The notes under the pieces were generated by a model that was not told the origin of the DNA, searched no databases, and worked only from the letters and a program-made list of their open reading frames with translations. Shown here one piece after another: positions 32,451 through 42,764 of a stretch of 64,000 nucleotides of DNA. The DNA is from Eleusine coracana subsp. coracana (Eukaryota > Streptophyta > Magnoliopsida > Poales > Poaceae), in NCBI GenBank assembly GCA_032690845.1, contig CM064432.1:58030071-58094070 (forward strand), given 5' to 3'. A program made the position numbers and the translations under genes. The stretch's first letter is position 1. Each line of letters opens with the position of its first letter.

Positions 32451-32573
32451 TGGTCATCGGACATGTCTGACGGCATGCAGTTCCTCCAAAAGTTTAAGTC
32501 CCTCACTGATTCTCCTCACCCCTTTTTCCTCTCTTTTGTCTATCTTCTGACTTGTGCTATTCCTGTTGTCAGC

Positions 32574-34166
32574 ATGTCGGATCTGGAAGCATCCCCCTTG
32601 AGGGAGAAGAGGGCCAAAGCTAGTGATGATCAAGGTCAAAGCCAACCAAAGAGAAAGAAAGTCATTGCCAAGCACGTTCGGCGCACCTATCTCCAACAAC
32701 CAACTAAAAGGGAGGAGCCAGCTGAGTTCGAAGAGCTGAACAGAGTCATGCACCCTCCCTCCGAAATGCTCAACTCCAACCGAGAGAGGGTGGACTTCTT
32801 TCACGCGTCTCTTGAGAAATGCACTGAAGCAAGGTTGGTCAGCTATTATGCTCGTGATAAGGAGGTTGTTGATCCTCGCTTTTATGCTCATTTCTATGCG
32901 GATTGGTACCGCTCCACCTACCTCCGCATGAAGAACCCTGTAGTTGGGAGCAAGTGGCTAGATTGGAATTATATGAAGTCCAAGAAGCACCCTCTGTTCA
33001 ACCAAGTTCTAGCTTCTTTTGAGTATCCTGGTCTTAAGACCTTCTTGACTCTCAACTACTCATGGAACAAGGAAATCATCTCTCAGTTCTTTTCAACTGT
33101 GTTCTTTGATAATGACAAGTCTATGGTCTGGATGACAAATGGCACTAAGTACAGCTGCACCTTGAATCAATTTGCTTCCATGATAGGACTCAAGAGCTCA
33201 CGTAAGGAGAAGCAGAAGATTCACTCGGACAGCTACATGAGCGATGAGGCCATGAGGCATATGTACACAGATCCGGAGAACTGTGTGCCTCCCAACTCAA
33301 ATGGCTTGCTACCCTTTTTCTCAGTCTTATTCAGGATCTGTAGGAGCACTTTGGCTCTAAGGGGTGGCAACTCTGACCGTATTCCTGCATATCAGAGGGA
33401 CATCTTGCACTGGGTTCATGGGGATGAGAAATTTGATGTGTTTGACTATGTCTATCAGGAGATATGGGACATCTCCATCTCTTCCAAGCGTGGCTGTGGA
33501 TATGCCCCGCACATCATGTATATGATTGAGAAGGTCTCAGGCATGACTTTCAAAAAGGACATGAAGCATCTGAGTCTCAAACCTCAGATTCCTTCTAATT
33601 GGACTCCTGACATCTCCTCTGGTCAGTTCTTTGGTGTAGCTCAGCCACCATCCTCTGCTCCGCCTCCTCAGGTTCCCAGAGCTCCTTCTAGGGCCACTGG
33701 TTCTTCTCGTGCTGCCCCACCTTCTCGTGGCAAGAGGAGTGGGGTTATGAAGATGTTCAAATCCCTCCTTGGTATGTACAGGAGCATCAACCAAAGGATG
33801 GATGTGATTGAGAGGAACCAAAAGATCATCATGGAGAAGATGCAATGTGAAGTTCCTCCTCCTCCATCACCTCCGACGGAAGATTCCTACCCACCTGCTT
33901 TTCAGGATCCCACTCCCAACTTCTCTACAGAGGAGTTGAACTATTTTGGGTACTATCCTCCACCTTCTCAGTTTCACATAGGAGCCGGCTCTAGTGGACA
34001 ATATGTTCGCTTTGATGAGGAAGAAGAGGAAGTAGAAGAGCAAGAAGAAGATCCCGCTGCCTATGATCTTCGCCAGCGCAAGGGCAAAGCTCCCGCTCAA
34101 GATGACGAAGACGAAGAAGAAGAAGGCGATGAGGATGATGAAGACTATGAAGACTTTGAGGAGTAG
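32574..34166 (+). CDS. Intact accessory ORF of the SIRE-like element (3' of pol)
   Basis: About 530 codons without any disruption, from ATG 32574 (an in-frame ATG at 32463 would add 37 residues and includes palindromic leader sequence, so 32574 is preferred). Basic N-terminus with a nuclear-localisation-like PKRKK. A globular part follows, with aromatic-rich segments (FYADWYRSTYLRMKNP, WNKEIISQFFSTVFF, NQFASMIGL) resembling the plant-transposon protein domain found beside grass retrotransposons. Next come a Pro/Ser-rich linker, a helical stretch (about 34% from the C-terminus) and a very acidic Glu/Asp tail. No signal peptide and no convincing transmembrane segment, so it does not look like an envelope protein despite its position. 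Function unknown. Confidence 0.85.
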   Translation: MSDLEASPLREKRAKASDDQGQSQPKRKKVIAKHVRRTYLQQPTKREEPAEFEELNRVMHPPSEMLNSNRERVDFFHASLEKCTEARLVSYYARDKEVVDPRFYAHFYADWYRSTYLRMKNPVVGSKWLDWNYMKSKKHPLFNQVLASFEYPGLKTFLTLNYSWNKEIISQFFSTVFFDNDKSMVWMTNGTKYSCTLNQFASMIGLKSSRKEKQKIHSDSYMSDEAMRHMYTDPENCVPPNSNGLLPFFSVLFRICRSTLALRGGNSDRIPAYQRDILHWVHGDEKFDVFDYVYQEIWDISISSKRGCGYAPHIMYMIEKVSGMTFKKDMKHLSLKPQIPSNWTPDISSGQFFGVAQPPSSAPPPQVPRAPSRATGSSRAAPPSRGKRSGVMKMFKSLLGMYRSINQRMDVIERNQKIIMEKMQCEVPPPPSPPTEDSYPPAFQDPTPNFSTEELNYFGYYPPPSQFHIGAGSSGQYVRFDEEEEEVEEQEEDPAAYDLRQRKGKAPAQDDEDEEEEGDEDDEDYEDFEE

Positions 34167-34702
34167 AGATTTCATCACCATCCACCCGCATTTTTCTCCT
34201 TTTTGGTGTCTTGATGCCAAAGGGGGAGAAGTGTAATCTATCTTTCATTTGCTTAGTTTGTGAGTTGTGAGTGTGATGAAGTTGGACAATTTGGTTTTTT
34301 TTTGGCTTGGTTTGTAAAACTACTTATTTGTGTCGGTTGTGTTTTGTAAGACTATTTGCTTGTGGTACTTATATCTCTTTATTTGTGCCCTCTGTGCATG
34401 CCTCGTTGTGATGATGTATTGTTTTATCTCCATCTACTAGATGCATTTGTGTGATAATATTTGTCATATGCAATGTCTTATATGTCTTATATTCATATGC
34501 TTAAATATTGCAAATCATCATATATGCATAGTGTTAGGGGGGAGCTCTCACTCTCTTTCTTCAAATATGTGCATTTGTTATACTATCTCCAATCTTTTAG
34601 TTATGCACACATTTAGGGGGAGCTCCTCACAAATTGTTTCATTTCTACATCACTTTATGATAAATTAGTTGTATTGTCATCAATCACCAAAAAGGGGGAG
34701 AT

Positions 34703-36147
34703 TGAAGGTGCATCTAGGCCCCTAATTTTATTTTGGTGATTGGCGCTAATACAATTAAGAATGGACTAATGTTTCAATGAGCATATGTATAGAAGATGGT
34801 TCAATTATTGATGACAAAATGCATAAAAGCTCAAATACTCAAAGAAAAGGAGGAAACAAAGTGGCTAAGAAATTTCAAGATGATACTCAGAAATTTGCTC
34901 AAATATGAAGCTCATGGAGTTTTTATTTTATTTTTGAGTATAGGAAAAGTCGTACTATTAAGAGGGATACAAAAGTGTGAAGCAATGATGAACTAAGAGC
35001 AAAATCCAAAATTCCACAGCCAAAACAATTTTCCATGGCAAAACCATCGGACTTGTCCGACCTCGGACTCCAGAACCTTTGTCACTCTCGATCGTAGACC
35101 AGCAAGTCCGATTCATCGGACTTCACTGTCGGACTCCAGTACGTGTGTCAAACCCTAGCCATCGGACTTGTCCAATGACCATCGGACTTGTCCGATTGTC
35201 AACTTGTCCGAGGCATCGGGAAAGTCCCTCGGACTCCAGAACCAACGCCAACTTGCTCCATCAGACATGTCCGATGACCATCGGACTTGTCCGATGGAGA
35301 TCTGAGAAATACCCATCCAAACGACTTCTTTTCTTCTTGAGCTATAAATAGACCCCCACTTTGTCCCTTGTCTGGTTGGTCACTCATTCCACTCAAAAAT
35401 ACCCTCAAGCTCACTTTGCTCTCAAAATCTCTCCTCCCTTACTTCTAATCTTGATTTGTGAAGGGATTGAGAGAAGATTCAAGAGTTCCATCGACTTCAA
35501 GCTTCCATTGTCTCAAGCTCTTGGTTCATCCTCACCGCCGATCACGTTTGTGTTTGTTACTCTTGGGGATTCATCCCCTAGATGGTTAGAGGTACCCGTA
35601 GAGCTCCCAACTTGTGTGGTGACGCCTCAGGAAGTTTATATTGACCCCTCCTTCGTAGAGTTTGCTAGTGGAAAGCCAAGTTTGATCTTTGTGGTCACTT
35701 GGAGAGGTTAGGGTTGAAAGAAGCCCGGTCCTTTGTGGATCCCTCAACGGAGACGTAGGCTTCTTTATGGAGCTAAACTTCGGTGAACAAATCCTGTGTC
35801 TCCCCTTGTCCTATTTTGTATACTTGTTATTTACTTGTTCTTGCTCATAACTTGCTAAATAGGAATTGCCTCGTTTCTCTTAAATTAACTTGTGTAGGTT
35901 GCTTGCTAGTTGTTCTCCTCATTTCTATAACTTCCTCTAGCTTGTAATTACTAGATTCTAGCTTGCCTTCGATTACTTTAAAGTTTTAATCGGCCGATCT
36001 ACTTTTCTAACTCGTGCCATTGGACAAGTCCATCGGACTTTCCTCACTATCGTCGGACAAGTCCGACACTGCGCATTTGACTTTTATTATTAAGTGATTT
36101 TCAGGGACAATTGCCTATTCACCCCCCCCCCCCTCTAGGCACTTTCA
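34703..36147 (+). repeat. 3' LTR of the SIRE-like element
   Basis: 1445 bp, closely similar to the 5' LTR with scattered substitutions and small indels, including an extra palindrome near 35047 and a longer C-run near the right end. Divergence is clearly greater than between the LTRs of the element at 48.6-55.9 kb, so this insertion is older. Confidence 0.93.
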
Positions 36148-36275
36148 ATTCTACTCTCTTCTGACTAACTGGATCTTTAGCTTCAGTAACAACCTATCCA
36201 AATCAAGGGTCGCTCGTTCTATGAAGCAGAGTTGTGAAGGAAGGCTTGCCTCTTTCACCTCTCCAACTAGCGCAC

Positions 36276-37577
36276 TACGGCGTTCCTCCTAGGGTTCCCC
36301 CGCCGCAGCCGTTGGGCCCCCCTCCTCCTCTCCCTCTGGCGTCCTCGCCAGCGGCGGGCAGGAGAGGGAAGCCCTCCCCTCAACCTTTAGGTAAGTCTAG
36401 TTGTTTTCCCCCCTTGTTTTCGCAACTCGCCATGGGCCATGTGCCGCCTCGCTCCCCTCCTCCTCCTAGTTGCCATGGCTGCTACTTTCGAGCTCTTGCT
36501 CAACAGCGGCGGCTTCCTCCGTGTTCTCCAGAAGTCGGAGGGCAGTCCCAATAAAGTAGTGTTAGGTCCTCCACTCTTTCCACCTTCGCTCGCCCCTACC
36601 ACCAGCATCACCTCCCGCGCTTGGCCTTCCGGCGCTAGATCCGCGCCTCCGGGGGCGGCATCCGGCTCCAGAGCCTCCGGATCTGGTGGCTCCAACGCGC
36701 CCTCTCCCCCTCGTCGCCAGCTCCGTCTCCGCCCCCCCATCGATGCAGTTGGTCCTCGCCTCCGCTGGACTTGACCGCCTTTACCCCGGACAAGTCCACG
36801 TCTGTGTCGCCCTCTCCACCAAGCCGGCGTCACCCCTACGACCGCCATGTCGAGCTTATACCTCGCCCTCGCCGCTCGCCTCCGAAGGAGAAGGAAGTCC
36901 TCTTCAACACACCGCTGCTGACAAATCTTCATCTACATATCAACCGGTGATATTATCCACAACCGTCCTCTTTCCCCGACGAGCCGACCTTCCCGGACGA
37001 CAATTCCGACGGGCAAACCGATCTGCCTCCCACCTCGACATCGGTCGACACGCGTTGTGCAAGCGTCGCCTCTCCCAGGCATCTGACGTGCAACATGTCC
37101 TCAGCTCTCTTGCAGCACATCAAGAACTCCAATCCAGGCTACTCATGGTATCTGGGTCCTCTACGTTCTCGATGACATGCCATACTCACGTTCTGAGTAA
37201 CGATGACCGCTATGGGTGCCCCCATCGATATGACATAGATCTGGTATGTCTGGTTCTACGAGTGTCGTCAACCTAAGGTATTGCTTTTGCCTCCCTCTTG
37301 CGTTCAGGTGAACATCAACCATATTCTTCACCGACGATTTCCCATTACGCAGATGAAAGACACCAGCCTCGTGCTTTCTCAAAGCGAGGCCCCTCTGACA
37401 ACACTTCAGGAACTAGCTTGTTGATAGTCTTTATCGTTGTAATATGTACTCTGCTTAGTGAGAGCCTTGTATTCCGAACCCTGTTAGGAGTGTTCTGTGT
37501 TTGGAGCGTGTTTGCTTCAGTGTTTATAATCTTTCTTTGAATGAATACAAATATGAAATTTGTCAAAAAAAAAAAAA
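36276..37577 (+). mobile_element. Poly(A)-tailed retroposon with 9-bp target duplication
   Basis: A 13-base A-run (37565-37577) is followed by TAGCGCACT (37578-37586), and the same nine bases stand at 36267-36275, bracketing about 1.3 kb. This is the signature of target-primed reverse transcription (LINE machinery). The 5' part starts with GC-rich CCTAGGGTTCCCCCGCCGC-like sequence as in grass LINE 5' regions; the 3' part looks like a UTR. ORFs of 100-196 codons inside are Pro/Ser/Arg-rich and show no RT or endonuclease. Either a non-autonomous LINE relative or a retroposed transcript. Confidence 0.72.
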
Positions 37578-37747
37578 TAGCGCACTGCAGTCTGACTCTA
37601 AGATTGCTGCACGGCACCATGCTGCAGCACCCTACAACGGATTCACTGTAGCCTAGTGTTTAAAAAAATTAAATAAGGGATAACTTTATTGATTACTTGT
37701 AGGGATATAACAATTCTTCTATAAACAGATAATTTCTTTAACTAATA

Positions 37748-37980
37748 CTCCCTCCGTTCCAAAATTATTGTTGTTATTGACTTTTTTGTCAGCTTTGACC
37801 ATTCGTTTTATTCAAAATATTTTGAAAATTATCATATATTTTTTATGATTAGTTTTATTATTATATAAACTTAAAATATAATCAATAATTTTATATATTT
37901 AAAATAATTTTTTGAATAAGATAAATTGTTAAAGTTTATAAAAAAAGTCAATGATGACAATAATTTTAGAACGGAGGGAG
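37748..37980. mobile_element. Stowaway MITE
   Basis: A 233-bp AT-rich element with terminal inverted repeats CTCCCTCCGTTC ... GAACGGAGGGAG (then about ten more imperfectly paired bases, AAAATTATTGT/ACAATAATTTT) flanked by TA on each side (37746-37747 and 37981-37982). This is the defining structure of Stowaway elements moved by mariner-like transposases. Confidence 0.96.
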
Positions 37981-38288
37981 TAATTGCTACGCTTTCCTCA
38001 GCAGAATGGGAGCAACAATTCTCATTTCAGAAAAAAAAATTCGCAATTTCAACACGCAATGCTTTATTATGCTCTTTTTTGAACAACTTGGGCCAGGCAG
38101 CTGGATCCAGCCCCAGGAAGCTGAGCAAATGGACTCCTGGGATGGCTGGCTGGGCAAGAAAGCTTTTCCCAGGTTTCCAACCAAAGAAGCCTGAAATGCT
38201 TTTGGAATGCATGGTTGGGCCGAAGGTGTACCCACCATGGACGGTCCAATAAGATAAGCAGAACAGCGCCCCGGGGAGTTGCCATTAT

Positions 38289-38330
38289 TATCCCGCCATT
38301 CCCCCCAAAACCCAACCCGCCTTTCCCGCC
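38289..38330 (+). promoter_or_regulatory. E2F-type sites in the Pol epsilon subunit B promoter
   Basis: TTTCCCGCC at 38322-38330 is a perfect E2F consensus (TTTSSCGS) 34 bp upstream of the ATG, and TATCCCGCC at 38289-38297 is a second, weaker match. E2F/DP factors drive G1/S expression of plant replication genes, which agrees with the gene downstream. Confidence 0.65.
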
Positions 38331-38363
38331 ACACAGTCACACGCTTGCCTCCCGCCCCCTCCA

Positions 38364-41300
38364 ATGGCGGCGCCGTCGGCGGCCACGCGCAGGAAGCTGC
38401 AGCGCAAATTCAAGCTACGCGGCTTCACCCTCAAGGTCGACGCCCTAGAGGAGGCCGCCGCCTTCCTGGACCGCTTCCCCGACGCAGAGGACGACGCGCT
38501 CGACCTCCTCCTCGACGAGCTCGACAAGGAGCCGCGTAAGCCAGATCTCCCTCTAGGGCTCTGCGCCGTTCCTCTCTTACCGCATTTCTGGATGTCATCT
38601 GATACATGTGGCTCTGGCGTGTTTGTGTCTTGCTGATGTTGTGCGCAGTGCAGTCGTCGATACTGGATCGGGACGCGGTCCGGCGCGTAGTGGCGCTGCT
38701 CGTCGAAGCGGAAGAGGCGGTTGACGCGGCGTCTCCGGCGGCCACCAGTGCCCGGTCAGCGCTACGGGTGGTGGACGCCTTCCTCGTGCCGCGGTTCCAC
38801 TACGATCCGATCAAGAAAGTTTTCTACGAGTATGTGAATGCTGCCTTTTGTTTGTAGATCTGAGTAATTCGTACGGTGATTTGGTAATTTTCCCCTTTCT
38901 TTATGGGTTTCTCTACTAGGCCATGGTTAAGGATCACTAATTTTGCCAAATTGGATGGTTGATGGCCGGGTGCCTTGTGCCATAGAAAGCACTATTTAAG
39001 TATCGTTTTTAGAGAATGAAAAGCACTATTTCAGTATCTGATATGTGATTTTCTTCTTCTTTTGTGGGGTTGCTAACTTTCATGATGGGTGAGAATTTCC
39101 AGTTGACCCTCGTTTGTTTAGAATGAAAGCTCTACCTATCCAAGTGTAGAACATATGTCTGATGCACGGATCTTTTGTTGTCTACTACTTTATCATTTCA
39201 CTGACCAGGATAAGTTGATCTAACTATTTTTAGCAAAGACTCATTTTGTTGATAATTAGTGTCACATATTACATATGACTTGCTAAAAGAGCTTATTTTC
39301 TGGATTTTGAACATATTTTACTGGCGAAGTACAAGCTAGGGATTTTGAGATACCAATGCTGATGCTATGGTCCTATTTCTGTGTATAATAGGCACACCGG
39401 CAGATTAGCTATCCATGGGGAAGCCGGAGATAAAGCTTCCCTTTATAGGGACAGATACCAAGTGCTGCTTCAGAGCCTTTCTCGTGATAAATATTTCTCC
39501 AAGCCAGCTTTTGACATGCTTACAAATGAAGATGGTAGCTGTGAGGTATTTCTGCTTTCTCCTTTGTATTTTCTCTACCATGAACTAATTTCTGTGATCC
39601 CTGCTACTAATAACAGCTACTTGCTCCAAAAATCAGCATGTCCTTGAAGATTGTTTTCCGTCATTTTATTCTCCATTTTCTGTTAGTAAAGTATAATGTT
39701 ATTTACAGTTAAGTTTTTCTCTTCGTATAGATAACTTCTATACAATCACTAATCGGGTGCACTGGACGGAGATGGATTATGGGAGTCATATCACAGCTGG
39801 AGGAGCGTCAGTTCTACTTGGAGGATCTTACTGGAGCAGTGCCAATCGACTTATTGAATGCAATATCCTGACAAGCAGCTTTTATATTGAATAGTTGTGG
39901 CTGCCTACTGTTTTCCACCTATCTCTGCTATGATAATTAAGAGTGTTTCAGCTTCATCCTAAAAGACTTTAATGTTTCAGCTACATATTAAGGAGGATAT
40001 GTTTCAAAAATTTCCTCTGTTTTTACAGGGATTAGCATAAAAGATTTACCATATATGCATCAAATTTAAAGCAGTATCTACCTTGATCCATGTTGGTTCC
40101 ATGACTTTATTGAGAAAGTACCTGTTTCCTTAACATAGAACACAAAATCACTTCAGGTTTTTTTGTTGAAAATACTGTAATCGTGGCTGAAGGAGAACTG
40201 CTTTCAAATGGCATTTTCCAGGTCTGTTATGCTTTGTCTCCTAAACAAATGACCAACTCTTTGCTGTAAAATGCTGTTGAATGTGCTTATAATCAAATCA
40301 TGCACAGGTCAATACATGTGGATTTCCTCCCCTGGAGGACAGGGAAGCATCACTTTCATTGCTTATGGGGCTTGATTTCTTTGGGGGTGGTGTACTACCA
40401 ACAGAGGAAACAGTGAGCTCAATAACTGCATTCTTTTTTATGGAAAAATACATTCCACATATTGAGTAATTAGAATGCAACTAGAATGATGATCTTTGTT
40501 GCCAATGCTATCAAACAGTTAAGATTGTCATCACTGGAAAAGAAGGCTGTTAATGACATGTTTGTCATACTTTCGGATGTTTGGCTGGACAATCCTGAGG
40601 TATTTCTTCTACTTTACATTAGTTCTTGATTTTTGTTTAACTATCATTATTGAGACCTACTCTCAGAATGTTCATATGTGTTATCTCGTAGAGAAGACCA
40701 TGGAGAAGTTAGCTGTTGTTCTTGATGGTTATGATAGTGTGGAAGTAGTGCCTTCCCTCTTTGTCTTGATGGGCAATTTCTGTTCTCGGCCCTGCAATCT
40801 AGCATTTAGTTCATTTGAAGAGCTCAGGTCTGAATTTATGTTCTAGAGAGGACGAGTGGTTATCTTATTTTGATATTTTGTGCAAAAGAAGGCCTAACCT
40901 ATGTAAGTTCTTGCAGATCACAGTTTGGAAAGCTTGGTGAAATGATAGCAGCTAGATCCAGATTAAAGGAACACAGTCGTTTTCTATTCATTCCAGGTCC
41001 TGATGATGCAGGTACTGCAAAACTCAGTGATACACTTTCTACTCATATGCATATGTATGATGCACTCTTGCACTCCTGTATCCAATTTTGTGGGCTGGTC
41101 ATGGAGTAACTTGGTCCACTCTTTCTATTTCCTATGTCATCGCTTTACTTTGCTATGTTCGATTGAGTAGCGTCTATTGAATATTGAAATAGGATTAGAA
41201 AGAGCTTGTTCACTGGATATATTTCTGGCTACCTCCACAAGTTGCTGCAATGAAATGTTTCTTGAGCACTTGATATGTTGTTTGTGCTCTAACAAATCTG

Positions 41301-42764
41301 CAGGTCCTTCTAAAGCTCTCCCAAGGTGTGCACTCCCTAAATATCTGATTGAAGAACTTCAGAAGCATATCCCGAATGCAATCTTCGTAAGCAACCCCTG
41401 CAGGTTAGAAACTAATGCCTTGCAACCGTGCCAAGATTACACAAAAATGTAATTGTGCACATCATATCTGAGAGTAAAGCTATGATATCTTAAAATATAG
41501 AAGTTACGAGTTTTCTGCCAAATAGAATAGCAACAAGGTTATTGTTATTGTAATTGGATGAAGTCGGTCTAGATCTTTGAGTATTATCTGTTATCGTTTA
41601 TCATAAATTATTGTCGATGCAAATATAGTGAAACATAAGCAGTCAATTTATCATTCAAGCGGTGCTGTTGGTGACTTGGTGTACTGTAATTGAATTTTAG
41701 GAGTATGCTGTAGACATTACGGTGATTTGTGCACGAATGCTCTTAATTATCCTATGAGCCCTTTGCACAGTTTCTATGATGCATGATGTCAATGTGTACA
41801 TGGACTTAAAACACCATGCAACTCTGCTTATATGCATATCATGATTTCTAGTAGGTAACATAATGCATCCATAGTACTTTGGTATTAGATTACTCTTCCC
41901 TTTGTTTGCTGAATCGTGATCCACTGGCCACTGATGTTTCAGTTAAGTCTAGGAAAAAGTTCTACATATTCACTAACCATGGTGAATACTAGTACACAGA
42001 ACATCTTGTCCTAACTGTCTACACTACTCCAGATAAAAGCAACATTTTGACATCCAGATTTCTAAACTTTTTCTGTTCTATCTCCAATAAGGAAAAGCTG
42101 CGATTTTTCAGGGTGAAGTTTTATACACAAGAAATTGTGTTTTTCCGGCAAGATCTCCTTTACAGGATGCGACGGTCATGTCTAATTCCGCCAACAACAG
42201 AAGAAACTAGTGACCCTTTTGAGCATGTAAGTTAAATAACTTCCAGTTGTTATCACAGAAGGCATAATCTTTTTCTCTTCTAAGACATTAATTTATCCTT
42301 TTTCTTTCAGCTTGTAGCAACTATCACCCATCAGAGTCATCTTTGTCCATTACCTCTTACCATTCAACCTATCATATGGAATTACGACCATTGCCTTCGG
42401 CTGTATCCAACTCCACACACGGTATGCCATTTAGAATATGATTTATGGAAACCTGCTAGTCTTAAAAACTTGCAGTTATAGTTTCAGTGCCTTCTTGTTA
42501 GCGAAGCCTTGAACATGCACAATCCATAACTACACTTTGATCAAATCAGTAATCACAATAACCACATACACATAAGCTTGAGTGGTGTTCTCATTTACCT
42601 TCTCAAAACTTTTTCAGATAGTATTGGGTGATAAGGGCGAGCAGAAAGCCTTCAAATATACCGGAATTACTTGCTTTAATCCAGGCTCGTTTGCAAATGA
42701 CAGCACGTTTGCAGCATACCGTCCTTGCACCAAGGAGGTTGAGCTTTCTGCACTAGAAGGCTAA
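38364..42764 (+). CDS. DPB2: DNA polymerase epsilon subunit B (DPB2/POLE2)
   Basis: Non-catalytic second subunit of the nuclear leading-strand replicase. Thirteen exons: 38364-38535, 38649-38829, 39392-39545, 39731-39862, 40144-40221, 40308-40412, 40519-40599, 40697-40827, 40917-41011, 41304-41403, 42112-42226, 42311-42421, 42618-42764; total 1602 nt, 533 residues, close to known plant DPB2. The exon 8 start could be 3 nt earlier. N-terminal helical domain (about 1-75, RRKLQRKFKLRGF), OB-fold region around WIMGVISQLEERQFYLEDLTG (about residues 180-200), then the inactive phosphoesterase domain with PSLFVLMGNFCSRP (about 320-333) and a conserved C-terminus (ITCFNPGSF). The intron after residue 213 is U12-type AT-AC; the rest are GT-AG. 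Confidence 0.95.
39863..40143 (+). other. DPB2: U12-type AT-AC intron in DPB2
   Basis: The intron starts ATATCCTG and ends AC. A TTCCTTAAC branch-site element lies at 40126-40134, its branch adenosine about 10 nt from the 3' end, and there is no polypyrimidine tract. This matches the minor-spliceosome consensus at all three signals. Using GCA|AT..AC|AAA keeps the frame (phase 0) and restores a continuous subunit B protein; no GT-AG choice nearby does so. Confidence 0.93.

Larger units (their letters stand above)
24634..36147 (+). mobile_element. Ty1/copia LTR retrotransposon, SIRE/Maximus-like, defective
   Basis: An 11.5-kb element flanked by the 5-bp duplication ATTCT (24629-24633, 36148-36152). 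5' LTR 24634-26057 and 3' LTR 34703-36147 both start TGAAGGTGCATCT and end CTTTCA. The primer-binding site TGGTATCAGAG (26060-26070) follows the 5' LTR, and a purine tract AAAAAGGGGGAGAT (about 34689-34702) precedes the 3' LTR. Internal order: gag, protease, integrase, reverse transcriptase, RNase H (copia order), then an extra ORF at 32574-34166. The large size, long LTRs and extra 3' ORF place it in the SIRE/Maximus (Opie-like) group. gag-pol is heavily disabled, so it cannot move by itself. Confidence 0.95.

Noticed and set aside
32463..32573. Earlier ATG of the accessory ORF as a signal peptide start
   Set aside because: The hydrophobic LSFVYLLTC stretch comes from palindromic leader DNA; ATG 32574 begins the clearly charged conserved-looking protein.
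36234..37276. ORFs of 106-196 codons in the retroposon
   Set aside because: Low-complexity Pro/Ser/Arg-rich sequence without RT, endonuclease or other domains; may be remnants of a parent transcript but cannot be named.
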